64,000 nt of DNA from Cannabis sativa (lineage: Eukaryota > Streptophyta > Magnoliopsida > Rosales > Cannabaceae): positions 41,287,686-41,351,685 of the forward strand of contig NC_083604.1 of assembly GCF_029168945.1 (NCBI RefSeq), read 5' to 3'. Under the pieces are notes generated by a model, which saw only the letters and a list, made by a program, of their open reading frames with translations, made no database searches and was not told where the DNA came from. The position numbers and the translations under genes were made by a program. Shown piece by piece: positions 48,373 through 61,132 of this stretch (within the stretch, counting starts at the first letter, position 1; each line of letters begins with the position of its first letter).

Positions 48373-49091
48373 AAAGTATATTGTTCTTTTTAGTATATGA
48401 GTGAGGACATGGATGAGAACAAATTGTAGTGTTTAGTACTTATGGTTGCTAGTTATTATATTTGAGTTTATAGTTGGTAGTTATTATTGATGTATTAAAT
48501 ATTGTTAGTAACAAAAGTACAATCTCAAGCTTTCCTCTATTATGCATAATTGAATCACTCATTTATTCATTATAACAAAAATTCAATTATTCATTAAAAA
48601 CCTTAGTTTCCAACCTTATCTATTATTAAAGTAAAATTGGAAAAAAAAAAATTACCATCACACCCTTATAATTCTCTTCATCTATATATCTATATAATTC
48701 TATTGTTAGGGATGGTGATGTGGCATCTTCTATGAGTTTTCTTTTCAATTTTCTATTTTTTTCCAATTTTCTCATTTATTTAGTTTTATCTCTCATTTTT
48801 TAGATTTAATTAGGGTTTTATTCTAACCGTTCATCTCTTTTGGTCTCAATTGTTAAGGCCTTAAAGCTATTAAGTGATACACTTTAATAATTATTATTAA
48901 CACACAATAAAGATGATAATTATTATTAATTATATATCATCTTATTAATTATTATTGTAAAACCTATTCATGGACTCTAATTAATTCTTAGTAAAAACCG
49001 TTTATTAATAGTAATTCTTAATGAGCCAAAAGTATAACTGAATCTATTTAATATAATTATATTGTGTCTATTAGTTTCTTTACCGTAAGAG

Positions 49092-49135
<44 letters not shown>
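49092..49135. repeat. (TTA)n microsatellite
   Basis: An uninterrupted trinucleotide run inside the Helitron. Confidence 0.92.
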
Positions 49136-49264
49136 GCGTTTATGTGTTTCTATATTTAAAGCATATGCTCCTAAATTCTTACATCTATATTTATAAGAGA
49201 TATCACATGCACTATTTGATATGAGGAAGGCTCATATGACTCTCACCTTTATGGGAAATGCCAA

Positions 49265-49700
49265 AGAATATTATATGGTAGGTGTAGATTTGAAAATTGT
49301 CTTTTAATAGAGTGTTTTGAATTTGCATTTATATTTGTGTTGGTCTTTTTCATTATTTTACGCATTTTTTTATTTTTCTTTTTGTATATTTATATCAGTT
49401 TTTTAATATCATATTGCTCTTTCACCCTTTTTTTCCCCTAATCTTTCCTATTCTCTCTGTGTAATTACACTGATGAAGCTGGAAAAAAAAATGATATGGT
49501 AGGTATTGCTGTGGATCATTGTTTTTGAACATAATGTTGTGAATTTGTATTGTGTTAGTCTTTTTTATTATTTTGCACATTTATTTATTTTTCTTATTGT
49601 ATATATTTATAAGTTTGTCATATTTTATATCACTATTTCCACCCTCTCTTTATTCTTTATGTAATTATACTGATGAAGTTGGAAAGGAAATAATTAAGGA
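49265..49700. repeat. Two-copy tandem duplication in the Helitron
   Basis: A unit of roughly 215-225 bp begins with ATATGGTAGGT and ends GTAATTACACTGATGAAG-(C/T)TGGAAA. It appears at about 49273-49490 and 49493-49690, with clear divergence between copies. Confidence 0.72.
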
Positions 49701-50289
49701 GATGTGTAAAATTATTATTTCATATATATATATATATATATAATTGTCTACTAATCAAATCTATATTATTATTATGTACAAACAGTATTTCTTCTTTCAC
49801 AAATTTTTCGTATTTTATTATTTGATATTTGAGCTTAACCATCGTTTACCATATCTTCTTAAAAACTTAAAGAATGACAAACATGAGTGGTAACAATTAG
49901 TGTAGATATGAATTTCATTGATAAGAAGGTTTATAACAATTTATGAAGACCGCACCGATTAAGTTAAGTGGTTGTGGCCCTTTTTATGATTTTTTCTACA
50001 ATTATCTTGAAGTTTGAACTAAACAATGATAACTTGGAGTTTTGATATGATAAAAGTTTATGATTTTATGAGATTTGAATTGATTAATTCAACTGTTTCA
50101 TTAGATCTTTTTATATTTCTTTTAGTTTCCTTTATCGATTTAGAGTTATTATTATATAATTTTGTATATATAAATATCGTAAAATAAATTTATTTTTTAC
50201 AAAGAAAGAGGGAGAAATGAGTGATTCGTGAATCCAATTTGTCTATGCTATTTTCTATTCATATTTATTGAATAATAACTATTGCGATG

Positions 50290-50343
<54 letters not shown>
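50290..50343. repeat. (TTA)n microsatellite
   Basis: A second long trinucleotide run in the same Helitron. Confidence 0.92.
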
Positions 50344-50345
<2 letters not shown>

Positions 50346-51436
50346 TAAGATAATACTATTAAGAATAGTAATTAATACTACATAGATATTTTTGGTTTTT
50401 TCTTAATTTAATTTATTAGAACACATATAAATTTATGTATATATATTTATCTAAGAAAAATATATTACAAGTATAATTGTTTCAAAAAAAAGTGAAATTA
50501 TTATATTATGATGAAAATTTAATTAAATTATTATTTCATCTTCCTAATTTAAGAATAAGAAATGAGAATGTCATTCTTCTTAAAAGTTAATCTATACAAA
50601 AAAAAAAAAATCTATACAAAAAAAATTCCATTTATAATCATATATTGAAAAGAAATGCACAATAAATTTAGTCTAACAGTTTTTTTTTTTGTTAAAATTT
50701 TTAGTTAAATAGTTTGATATACACTGCATCATATATTTTTTAAAGTATAATTTATTTCATACTAAACAATTTCTCATTTTATTTATGAAAGAATAACCAA
50801 AAGTATTTAACTTGAAATTTAATAAATTAATTATTTAACCATTATAAATTTTTTATAATTATAAAAACCGCGCAACGCGCGGGTCTATTGACTAGTTAAA
50901 AATAAATTGACTTACATAATTATTATAATATTAATTTTAAAACATAATCAAACAATATAATAGTTCTCCCATTACCCATGACTCAAAACAAGACAAAACC
51001 AAAGAAAAAAGAAATCTCTTTTAATAAGGCATGTCATATTGTAATAGTATAATAGTTATAACTAACCACTTCCTAATAATAATAATAATTTTTAGAAAGA
51101 AAATAAAAAAAAAAAAAAGAGGGCAAATAATAATAATAATCAATGGTGAGTTTTGATACATTATCTATTTTCTCATCAAATTTTCTCTCTCTCTAAAATA
51201 ACATAATATATAAAAAAGGTGTCTATAATGAATTGTCTCAACCACCACCAAAATTAAATACCCAAATGAAACAAAACAAAATAATAAGTATTCTTAAAAA
51301 AAATAAAAAAAACGGGTCGGGCCTAACCCGGCCCGATTATCTCGGACCGGGCTTGACCCGCTAGGCCAAAAGAAGGAGTCGGGCCGGGCCGGGTTTGTGG
51401 CGGGCCGGGCCCGGCCCGGCCCGACTGACATTCCTA

Positions 51437-54400
51437 GTACCACCTGCAATTTTTCTTCGTTTTCTTCGATTTTTCATGCTTTTTCATGGAATTGACTTCC
51501 GATTTTTTGTGTAGTTTTGTAATTTGATTTTTGTTTTTCAATTTTCAAATCTAATTATCAGAAATAAATTAATTTTATTTTAAAATTAATTTTAGATATT
51601 AGTGTAATTTGAATTTAAAAATAGGATAAAATCAAGTATTGCTTACCTCTTTTCTTATTTCCTTTAAAATTTGATTATTTTATTTTTTTTAAGGTCAGAT
51701 ATTTTTTTTTTGGTAACTTGACCTTAATTAGAATAAGATCAAAATAATCATGATATTTTAAAAGAGGAAATAAGGTATTTTTTTGTTAACTTTTAAATTT
51801 TGTTATTTTTATTTAAATTAAATTGTAAAACAAGAAAAGGGTATGTATTTACCATTTTCTATTTTATTATTTAATTTATTAAATAACATGAAATTTAAAA
51901 GGAAAGTTAGCAATTTATTTTGAAATGACATTTAGGTTAACCAAAACCTAATTTTTCAAAATGGTAGGTTTAATTTTTAAATTTTATTTTTCGAAATATA
52001 TAGTTAAAATTAAATAAATCCTACATCCAACTATCCAAATCTAACCTTGTTGCAGGAGTATGTGTTTTAGATTGTTTGTAAGTTTTCTAAAACCTATTAT
52101 TGCTTGATCTAAATTGCAAGGGTTAACTTGTTGACAGATCAAATGATCTGATTTTAACCCATGGTTCAATTGATGATAGATCAAGTGAATAATTTGTAAC
52201 AGGTAAATTTTACATTCTTCTTTCATCTATGTATGACCTAGTAACATGATAGGATCCATCCAAATCTGTGTGCCTGTGTGAGCCTATATGTTTAATTTCT
52301 GTTATAGACACATATAGGTTGTTGTTGCTAAATAAAATGTCATAACCTGATAGATTTTATTTAGGCTCATTTAGTTAATGGGCCTATTCAATTAATAACA
52401 GTTGTTCATTTTAAGGTTAAATTCCTCTCTTTTGAGCCTTGTGTGAGAATTGGGAGCCTTAGAAGTGGGTACGACATACTGGACCCAGCCCCCCCTCACA
52501 TGAACAACCCCAATTGTGAAGGCCTATTTGCCTGATTTGGATAACTGTGCTAGGTTAATTATACTAGTTTGACATAATAAAATTGAATAGCAACATAATT
52601 AATTTCTTGGAAATTAATTTAAGAAAAATATAGTTTAATGAATTTCATTTCTAGATAAACTATTTGTATTTTTCTTGTATTTAATTAAATAAAGAATTTT
52701 AACTAACTAGACTCTTTCTGAAACTTACTTTTATTATTTCATTAAATATTCCTATTTAAGTTATGAATTAGTTATTACTAATTTTCTCTTCAAACTTAAA
52801 TTTGAATATATTTTGAATATAATATTAAGTTGAGGAATTCTAGGAATTAGTTATTGAAGATTCTTGAAAGATATTATTTAAGTTGGTTTTAAACTTAAAA
52901 AGGGAATATCTTTAAATTAGGTAGTTACCACCTAATTTTGATATTTAATTAAATTTTGTTTGGAAAATTTTAAGTTTGTAAATTATAGATTCTTTCTATA
53001 ATAACTTAAATCAGATATTTTCCAAATCTTGAAAAGATACTTAGTTAAATTGAGATATTTTCTAGATAATTATTTCTACATTAATTATTATTTCTAATAT
53101 AGGAAAATATCATTGATTGTGAAATTAATTGTTTAATAATTAATTTTGGTACAATTCAATTAATGATATTTTTCCTTATATTAAATTGGAAATTAATGAT
53201 TAAGGCTTCTCTATACTTAATTATTTATTTCCTGAATTTAATACATTTAATTAAATTGAAAATTAAATATCTAAGATGATTTTCATAATGATACTTAAGT
53301 ATTGTTATTTCCATGATATTTAATTAAATAAGAAAATTATTTTAAGTTGGGTATTTCCATAACAACTTAAATTTGAATAATTTTCAAAATATATTTTATT
53401 TATTTTATTAATTATTTTCTTCAAAATTGCATTTAATTATGCAAGATGATTTTGAATTTATTTTGAAAGATGGATTAAAGTTGTAAATTAATTATCTTAA
53501 TTAATTTTGAATCAACTTAAATCAATGGTCTTTTCATTTAATGATTAATTTAAAATAAAGGAACTGAAATATATTATTAGAAATTTGATTAATTAGTCAA
53601 GAAAATCTAAATAGATAATATTTTTGCTTGAAGTATTTTTTCTAAGTAAAGTTTGATTAATTTTAATGTGTTTCGAAAATTGTATATTTTTGGAAATACA
53701 ATATATATATATATTGGTAGAAAATTATAATTTGAGTTGCAAATTAATTTAAATTAATACAACTTAAATTAAGTAATTTTCTTAATATTTGTTGGAAAGT
53801 TAATACTAAGATGGAAATAATTCATTTTATTTTCTTAACCATCTAAGTTTAATTTTACAGATATTAAATTAAATTTTATTTAGATTCTATTCTAAATTTA
53901 AAATTTAATAAATATATATATAGATTTAAAATAAATAAATAATAGAAGAAAATACATTTTTTTTTTAAATAATGAGCTTTATTATTTTAAGGTATTCGAT
54001 CTCCATTGTTTGTTTTACATAGCTATTGTTTTAGTGAGTAATCCTCCCTAATGGAGGAACGTTCATTAGCAAGTGAGCGTCGTTTAATCTCGAAAGATAA
54101 GTATGCTTGTAAGTGTTTTATATTAGTATTGATCACCCTAATGGTGGCTACTGTATAAGACTTACAAACGTATGAAACAATGGTAGAAGCTCATGAAATA
54201 AGAATGACCTTGACTCTCGCCTAAACGGGACAACGTCAGATTCTCTTTTCGATCGAATAAAAGGTTCCTAGAATGTTTATCATTTTAGATGAGCTGACAA
54301 CTCTATTCAATAGATGATAGCTTTGACTCTTGCCTAAATGGGACACTGATATCAGTTTGTTGAAAACCTTGGAAATTATTTAGGATTGAATTTTTTTTAG

Positions 54401-54536
54401 TATTTTCTCTAGTCATTGATATCTATGTGTTATCTTGTAGTATTCTGAATTGCTATATGCTAATAATTTCTGAATAAGATTTTGTGTTAAACCATAATTG
54501 ATATCTATGTGTTATCTTGTAGTATCCTGAATTGCA
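51437..54536 (+). other. X leader after the hAT insertion
   Basis: Very AT-rich and non-coding. It matches the minus-strand copy at 12341-15700, including the GC-richer island 52410-52545 (GTGGGTACGACAT) and the motif pair just before gag. The leader length, over 3 kb without the hAT, is unusual for a Copia element. Confidence 0.7.
54208..54350 (+). repeat. Paired motif upstream of gag
   Basis: TTGACTCTCGCCTAAACGGG with ACAACG (54210-54236) and a variant TTTGACTCTTGCCTAAATGG with GACACTG (54322-54348) lie about 112 bp apart. The same pair, with nearly the same spacing, is at 12395-12424 and 12509-12538 (minus strand) in the copy without gag. Conservation in non-coding leader suggests an RNA function such as packaging or dimerisation. 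Confidence 0.6.
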
Positions 54537-57404
54537 ATGTCGAATCCCATGTTGTCACTCTTAACTGAAAATAAGCTAAATGGGTCTAACTTCCCAAAGT
54601 GGAGAGAGAACATTAACATTGCTCTCATAGGTGAAAGTGCCTCGTTTGTGTTGACTGAGCCGTCCCCTGAGCAGCTAGGTGACAATGCAACCAAAACTGT
54701 GAAAGAGAAGTTCGAGCGTTGGCAGAATGCTAACAATAAAGCTCGTTACTTCATGCTTTCCAGCATGGTTGACACCTTGAAAACAAGGTTTGCAAACACT
54801 GTCACGGCTGCAGAAATCATGACGCAGTTAACTGAGCTATTCGGTATGGCATCTATCCAGTCTCGTTTTGACGCGACTAAGAAATTCATCAACGCACGGA
54901 TGGAACCCCATCAGAATGTGCGTGATCACCTTCTCCAGATGGCTAGTTATTTCCAGGAAGCCCAGAATCATGGTGCTGAAATGGATCAGACTACTCAAGT
55001 AAGTCTCATCTTGAATAGTCTGACTCCGCATTTTTCGTTACACATCAAATTATGTCATGAATAAGAAGGAACAAGACTTTCATACTTTAGTCAATGACCT
55101 TCAGACATATGAAAATTTGATTGGAGGTCCCAAAAAAAGAGGGAATAAACCTCAGAATTCTAGAAATGGTAATAAGACGAGTAATCCTGAGGCACATGTT
55201 GCTTCTACTTCCAAATCCAATCATAAGAAGAAGTGGAAAAATGCCAAGAAGCGAGCTCAAGCTGCGAAAGCAGCTAAGTGTTGGAATATTTTTTTTTTAC
55301 CAGGATCTTAGATCTACTCACAAGTATATTGTTTAAACACCCTAAATATGAACTTTCTAAAACGATAAATTAAACACATATAAAGTTAAGAAAACGTTAC
55401 ATTGATGCAGCAGAATTAATGTCTCCTTCCACTCAGATCTCTAACCCTTGTATCCTTTCTGTAGCAGAGTATAATCAAGATCTGAGCCCGAATGTCCTTC
55501 TTCTTCAAGTTTGATCCTTCACAGTCTTCCAATCTATGATTGAGTTACTGCTTGCTGTGTGTGGGCACTTACTCTTTCACTAGGGTCACGAAATTAATGA
55601 AGGGAAAAGAGAGGGAGGGTTTCGGCCAGGTATAGAAAGTGAGGAAGGCTCAGTTTTTCTGAAGAGAGAAATTTCTGTTAGATTACTAATGAAAGCATAT
55701 TATGTGACTGAGCCATCACTTTCTATTTATAGGCAACTACTAGGTTTAGGTTAGGAATTATTTGGCATTAAAATAATGAAAATATTAATTTGAAAAACCA
55801 ACTTAAGTGGCCGGCCATGGTGTAGTATTGGGCCTCACTTGATTTTGCAGTTTTATCAAATTTTATCTCTATTTTCTCAAAAACGCCAATTTTCCAATTC
55901 TAACCTTTTAAATGCCAAAACTAATTATTTAATAACTAAAATAGATTATTAAATAATATTGTCATTTAATTTAATTATTAATTAGACATATAAAGTCCAT
56001 TAATAAATAAATAAACCTAGAAACTCTTTTCTTTACAATTTCACTTCGCTTAGTGAAAATTCATAAAATTAGACATAGTCTAACTTTAGAATTATAATTG
56101 ATCAATCACGAATCAATTAATGAGTCTTACAAGCAGAATGTTCTCAACTAGAATGGGGACCATGGATCTATATGCTGAGCTTCCAATAAGTGAACCAAAT
56201 TTACCAAGTAAATTCCTACTTATTAATTCTTCGTTGAATCCACTCTTAGAACTTAAAATTGTACTCTCAGACTTATATAGAGCATATTGTATGTTCCACG
56301 ATATCAATATACTATCTCATTTAACCATTGTTATAATCTTATTGTGATTTAAAGATCCTCTATACAGATGATCTACATCGAGATGGGATTTCTTTACCGT
56401 TCTCACCCCTCAATGTATTTCGCCCCTTAAAACACTTAGCTACCTGTAAATGGTGTTTAGTGATCTAATAATTAGTCAGTTAAACAAGAGCTCATCCATT
56501 TACTTCTATTTGCTAAGCTCGAAGGGAATCATCACTTGACTTCTATACACCAATAGAAGCTATAGATTCCATATTTATGTTCAGCACTCCCACTCAATCA
56601 TACTATCATGTTCCCAAAATATACGTATCACCCTGACCCAAAAGTAGGCTTAACTAATAAATCAAAGAACATGAATAGCACTCCTGAGTTGAGCCCAAGC
56701 ATATCAGGATTTAGATTCTTTTAATCTTAAGATCAGCTACTGATATTGACTTGGAAAGATATGTATAACGGTAAGTTTGTAATATCTTAACTTAGTTGCA
56801 ATATCGGTCCAGTCCAATGTATACTCCATACATTCGAAACTAGTATACTTTACTAATGTCCTGGAAAGAACATAACACTTACTCCAAGTGTAAGTACACA
56901 TCATCGCTGATTATCACATTAGTGTAAATCCAATAACACTGATGAAATAGGGACCAAAACTTTTGATTCATATGATCACAATCACATTCCACTGTGTTGA
57001 CGATACTGTAATTGTGAATAAACATATGATCTGGATTTAACTGATTTTGTGTGTATGAATGTAATAAACATATTAAACCATTAGCATGTAAAATTCATGC
57101 AAACATCAATCACTTCAAATTTCTTATATTGATAACTAATCAGATTGTAAAGAGTTTTATTTAGGGCATAAAACCCAACACTAAGAACAAAAAGGCTGGA
57201 GCTTCTGGTGATACACTAAAAGGAAAGTGTTTCTACTGCAATGAGAAAGGCCATTGGAAATCCCAATGTCCTAAGTATCTCGCAAAGAAACAAGGTATTT
57301 TCTTTATAAACAGATGTGTTTTTAGTGAATTATTATTCTTTTGGATTATTAATTCTGGACTACTAACCTTGTTTATTATTCTTCTTATAGCTCAAGCTTC
57401 TTAA
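54537..57404 (+). pseudogene. Copia-type gag of family X, frameshifted and split by a solo LTR
   Basis: Starts MSNPMLSLLTENKLNGSNF, the plant Copia gag amino end, and runs through the capsid-like UBN2 region (RYFMLSSMVDTL; RFDATKKFINARM). A one-base shift near 55040-55060 is followed by NKKEQDFHTLVNDLQTYENL. A basic linker (NHKKKWKNAKKRAQAAKAAK) is cut at 55278 by the solo LTR and resumes at 57186 (NKKAGAS). The CCHC knuckle CFYCNEKGHWKSQC is at about 57229-57270, then KYLAKKQ. The frame ends at TAA 57402-57404. Its last part contains WIINSG, resembling a Copia protease active site (WI-DSG) with Asp changed to Asn. Bases 57295-57390 (96 nt) could instead be a GT-AG intron. No further pol follows. 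Confidence 0.88.
55279..57180 (-). mobile_element. Solo X LTR inside the X gag
   Basis: 1,902 bp, TGTTGG...CCAACA, with CTAAG on both sides (55274-55278 and 57181-57185). It is a family member inserted, in opposite orientation, into another member and then reduced to a solo LTR. Confidence 0.92.
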
Positions 57405-59085
57405 ACTCGGATGCTGTCTTAGCGAGTTGGATTAGAAAGTTGGATGGTAGATGGAGATCGTCTACAATAAAGAAGAAGCTCAATTTTTTTTTTTTGAATT
57501 AATTCTTTATTTTTTCAAACAATTTGGATTTCAAGTTTTGGGATTTTATTCCCTGTTTGGTTCTCATAATATTGCAAACAATTTTTGGTTTATAATAAAT
57601 TTTTTTAAATAAATTGCAATTTATGAGTTGAGCTTCAGTACTTTATCTTATCTATTACCAATTGTTATATTTATTATGTTTGTATGTGTAAGTGTTTTTA
57701 TTATTGATACAAATTCTAAAGGTATTTAAACTCCTTACAGAGTTATTACTACATAAACATTAGAAATTATTTCTATGTTTATGAATAATTGTTAGTTCTT
57801 AAAAAATTATTTGAGAATTTGTTTAATAAAAAGATCTTTTGATCTGATAGGGGTGGAGAAAAGTTAAGAATAATATGCAGTTCAAACGATCTTTTATATC
57901 TAATGAACTCTGGATTATATTCAACTCCACAGACTCTCTATCACACTTAGAGATTTACAACCTTTAGGGGTGGATCATGATCTCTATAAACTTAGGGGTG
58001 GATTTTATACCACAGTACCCATTGTAACACATAATTTTAAACATGGAAATAATATAATAAATTAGCTATTATCAGAATAAATCCTTGATCTTGATTATAT
58101 GTTCCAGTTTAGATTTACTGTTGTAATAGTTAATGATACCATTAAAGTTCTTTGATAATGTATCACATTACCTTAGTTGAGTGGGAGAATATTAAAATTC
58201 TTTACCCATCTTCGTTTGGTTGATAATTGTGATAGGAACTTAAGAACAACTCTGATAAAAACAAGTCTAACCATTCACATGGATAGAAATAACTTATCAG
58301 AATTATGAGAATAAGATAGAAGAATTCTTGCATAGTCTATTCGAAAGACTTGATTCAAGATGTCTAATCCTCATAACATTTTATGGTATCTTGATTTGAT
58401 TGCTTAAATCTCTAGCAAGTATTTTACACTTCAAATACTAGACTGCTATGTTGTTGACCTAGTCTTAGAGAAACTTACAGTTTCAGTTTAAGATAATAAG
58501 TCACAATGAGATGTTCCCAGAAACAATAGTAAAAGGTTAAAAGCTTCTAACCAGACATCTGCTATTGAGTGGGAGCCATCTGAGATGTAATCAAATGGGG
58601 AACATTAGGGGACAATCAAGAAAGATTTATAAAAGTGACCTATATGTTATAAAGGAACTATGCATTAGTGATCCCAATATCCACACCGACTCATTAAGAA
58701 TTATGAGATGGTGGTTACTCTGGGGGTGGAGGAATCATTATAGAAGAGTGTAAAAATCCATCTATAATAATTCAAGCTTCATCAGAGAAAACATAACTTG
58801 GTAAATTCGAAATTACCAGAAAGTTATTTTACTGAAGAAAATTCCACACTGCATTATCTCAATTCCAAATTTTAAAATTTAAGAGATATGTCTTCTGTTT
58901 GTTCAGATGTACTTAATGGGCAGTAAGGTTTTCAGTATCCCTTGATGAGTAAAGCATATAGTTAAGGAGGTTTCATAAGTTTTATGAACCTGGTTCCAGA
59001 TATATGGGTGGATTCAAATATACTACACTTGATCAGAGGATCGAGGCAAAAGATTGATTGTAATGCACAACTTGTTTTATGTTAG
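57405..59085 (+). other. X 3' internal region, non-coding
   Basis: No pol domain in any frame. The 62-codon frame at 58565-58753 has no recognisable motif. The stretch is related to 9604-11300 (minus strand) of the other full-length copy. Confidence 0.6.
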
Positions 59086-59099
59086 TGCAAGTGGGAGTT
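59086..59099 (+). other. Polypurine tract of the gag-only X element
   Basis: CAAGTGGGAGTT immediately before the 3' LTR. Confidence 0.82.
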
Positions 59100-61042
59100 T
59101 GTTGGGTTTTGTGCCCTAAATAAAACCCATTACAATCTGATTAGTTATCAATTTAGAATTTTGAAGTGAATTATGATTACATGTATGTTACATGTTTATG
59201 GTTTAATATATACTTGATATATGCACAAAATTAGTTAAATCCAGAACATATAGTTATTCACAATTACAGTATTGTCAGTACAGTGGAATGTGATTGTGAT
59301 TATATGATTCAAAAGATTTGGTCCCTGTTCATCAGTGTTTTGGATTTACACTGATGTGATAATCAGCGATGAAGTATACTTACACTTGGAGTAAGTGTTA
59401 TGTTCTTTCCAGAACATTGGCAAAGTATACTGGTTTCGAATGTATGGAATATGCATTGGACTGGACCGATATTGAACTTGGTCAAAGATATTGTAAATTT
59501 ACCGTTGTATCTTTCCAAGTCAATGTCAGAAGTTGATCTTAGATTAAGAGAATCTAAATCCTGATATGCTTAGGCTCAATCTCAGGAGTTCTATTCATGT
59601 TCTTTGATCTATTAGTTAAACCTACCTTTGGGTCAGGATAATACATATATTTTGGGAACATGATAACATAACTGAATGGGAGTGCTGAACATAAATATGA
59701 AAATCTATAGCTTCTACTGGTGTATAGAAGTAAAGTGATGATTCCTTTTGAGCTTAGTTAAATAGAAGTAAATGGATGAGCTCTTGTTTCAGTGACTATA
59801 TATTAGATCACTAAAACATCATTTACAGGTAACTAAGTGTTCAAAGGGGCAAAATACATTGAGGGGTGTAAACGGTAAATTGGTCCCATCTCGATGTAAA
59901 TTATCTATATAGAGGATCTCTAAATCACATTAAGATTATAACAATGGTTAAATGAGATAGCATATTGATATCGTGAAACATATGATATGCTCTATATAAG
60001 TCTGAGAGTGCAATTCCAAGTTCTAAGAGTGGATTCAACAAGGAATTAATAAGTTAGGGATTTACTTGGTAAATCGGTTCAACTTATTGGAAGCTCAGCA
60101 TATAGATCCATGGTCCCCATTCTAGTTGAGACTATACTGTTTGTAAGACTCTATAATTGATTTATGATTAATCAATTATAATTCTAAAAGTTAGACTATG
60201 TCTAATTTGTGAATTCTCACAGTTTAAGGATGAAATTGTAAATAAAAGGGTTTCTAGGTTTAATTATTAATTAAGAGACTTTGCATGTCTAAATTAATAA
60301 TTATTTTAAATGGCAATATTATTTAATAATCTATTTTAGTTATTAAATAATTAGTTTTGGCATTTAAATGATTAGAATTGGAAAAATGACATTTTTGGAG
60401 AAATAAAAATAAAATTGAGGAAACTGCAAAATCCATGTGAGGCCCATACACACCATGGGCGGCCACATGCTTGCATGTTTCCCAATTATTATTTTCAATT
60501 TAAATTGTCATATAATTGCTAATCAAAGCCTAGCCTAAATAGGAAAGTGGTGGATCACACTAAATAAGACAGTTATTCAATTACACAGTAAAAGAGGAAA
60601 CTGTTTATTTGGAAAGTTGTGCTCTTCCCTTTTCCTATTTATAGCCGCCCCTCTCTCTACTCTTGGCATGCTTTTACAAGCTTTTTGCTATGCATTGTGT
60701 CACACGAAATCAAGAGAGAAAAACAAGAGAGAATTTCGAAATTCCTAGTGAGAGAGAAGTGCCCACACACATCACTCAGTACCTCATCATAGTTTGGAAG
60801 ACTGTGAAGGATCACATCCAACTGAAGAACTTTCGGGCTCAGATCTTGATTATACTCTGCTACAGACAGGAATCAAGGGTTAGAGATCTGAGTGGAAGGA
60901 GACATTTAATTCTGCTGCCATCACTGTAAGTTATTCTTAACTTTTATGTGTTTAGTTCATCGTTTTAGAAGTTCAACATTAGGTTGTTAAATCAACATAC
61001 TTGTGAGTAGATCTAAGTTCCTGGTAAAATATATTTCCAACA
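59100..61042 (+). repeat. 3' LTR of the gag-only X element
   Basis: 1,943 bp. Compared with the 5' LTR it has a TATA insertion near 59800, a 13-bp duplication of an AACAAGAGAGA unit near 60720, and scattered substitutions. TATA box at 60635-60644. Confidence 0.95.
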
Positions 61043-61132
61043 GGATGCACATCAAGAGGAGGAATTAGATATTGGAGATTTGGAGAACATTCTAAACCTT
61101 TATCTAATTTGATATTTTTAAACAAATACAAT

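Larger units (their letters stand above)
48619..50895 (+). mobile_element. Non-autonomous Helitron inside the hAT
   Basis: The 5' end TCTATTATTAAAG follows an A (48618). The 3' end is a 6-bp-stem hairpin CCGCGCAACGCGCGG (50868-50882), nine bases, then CTAG (50892-50895), followed by T. A TC start, a hairpin just before CTAG, insertion between A and T, and no inverted repeats or duplication are the Helitron hallmarks. No Rep/helicase is present in the 2.3 kb. Confidence 0.8.
44848..51436 (+). mobile_element. hAT transposon with a deleted transposase
   Basis: Terminal inverted repeats TAGGAATGTCA...TGACATTCCTA are flanked by a perfect 8-bp duplication GTACCACC (44840-44847, 51437-51444), diagnostic of hAT. 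Both subterminal regions are dense in GGGCCGGGCC-type blocks (44870-45010 and 51313-51425), standing out in AT-rich DNA and probably transposase-binding sites. It carries a decayed transposase (46944-48372) and a Helitron (48619-50895). Without the Helitron it is about 4.3 kb. Confidence 0.93.
42565..61042 (+). mobile_element. Family X gag-only LTR element (TR-GAG-like) with three nested insertions
   Basis: LTRs at 42565-44490 and 59100-61042 are flanked by GGATG (42560-42564 and 61043-61047). Order: LTR, primer site, long AT-rich leader (holding the hAT 44848-51436), gag (54537-57404, split by a solo LTR), non-coding 3' part, polypurine tract, LTR. No integrase, RT or RNase H occurs anywhere in it. 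Subtracting the insertions gives an internal region of about 6.1 kb, close to the 6.4 kb of the copy at 7698-17871. The LTR pair differs by scattered substitutions plus a 4-bp and a 13-bp insertion, so this is the youngest full-length copy here. Pol must be supplied by another element. Confidence 0.9.
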
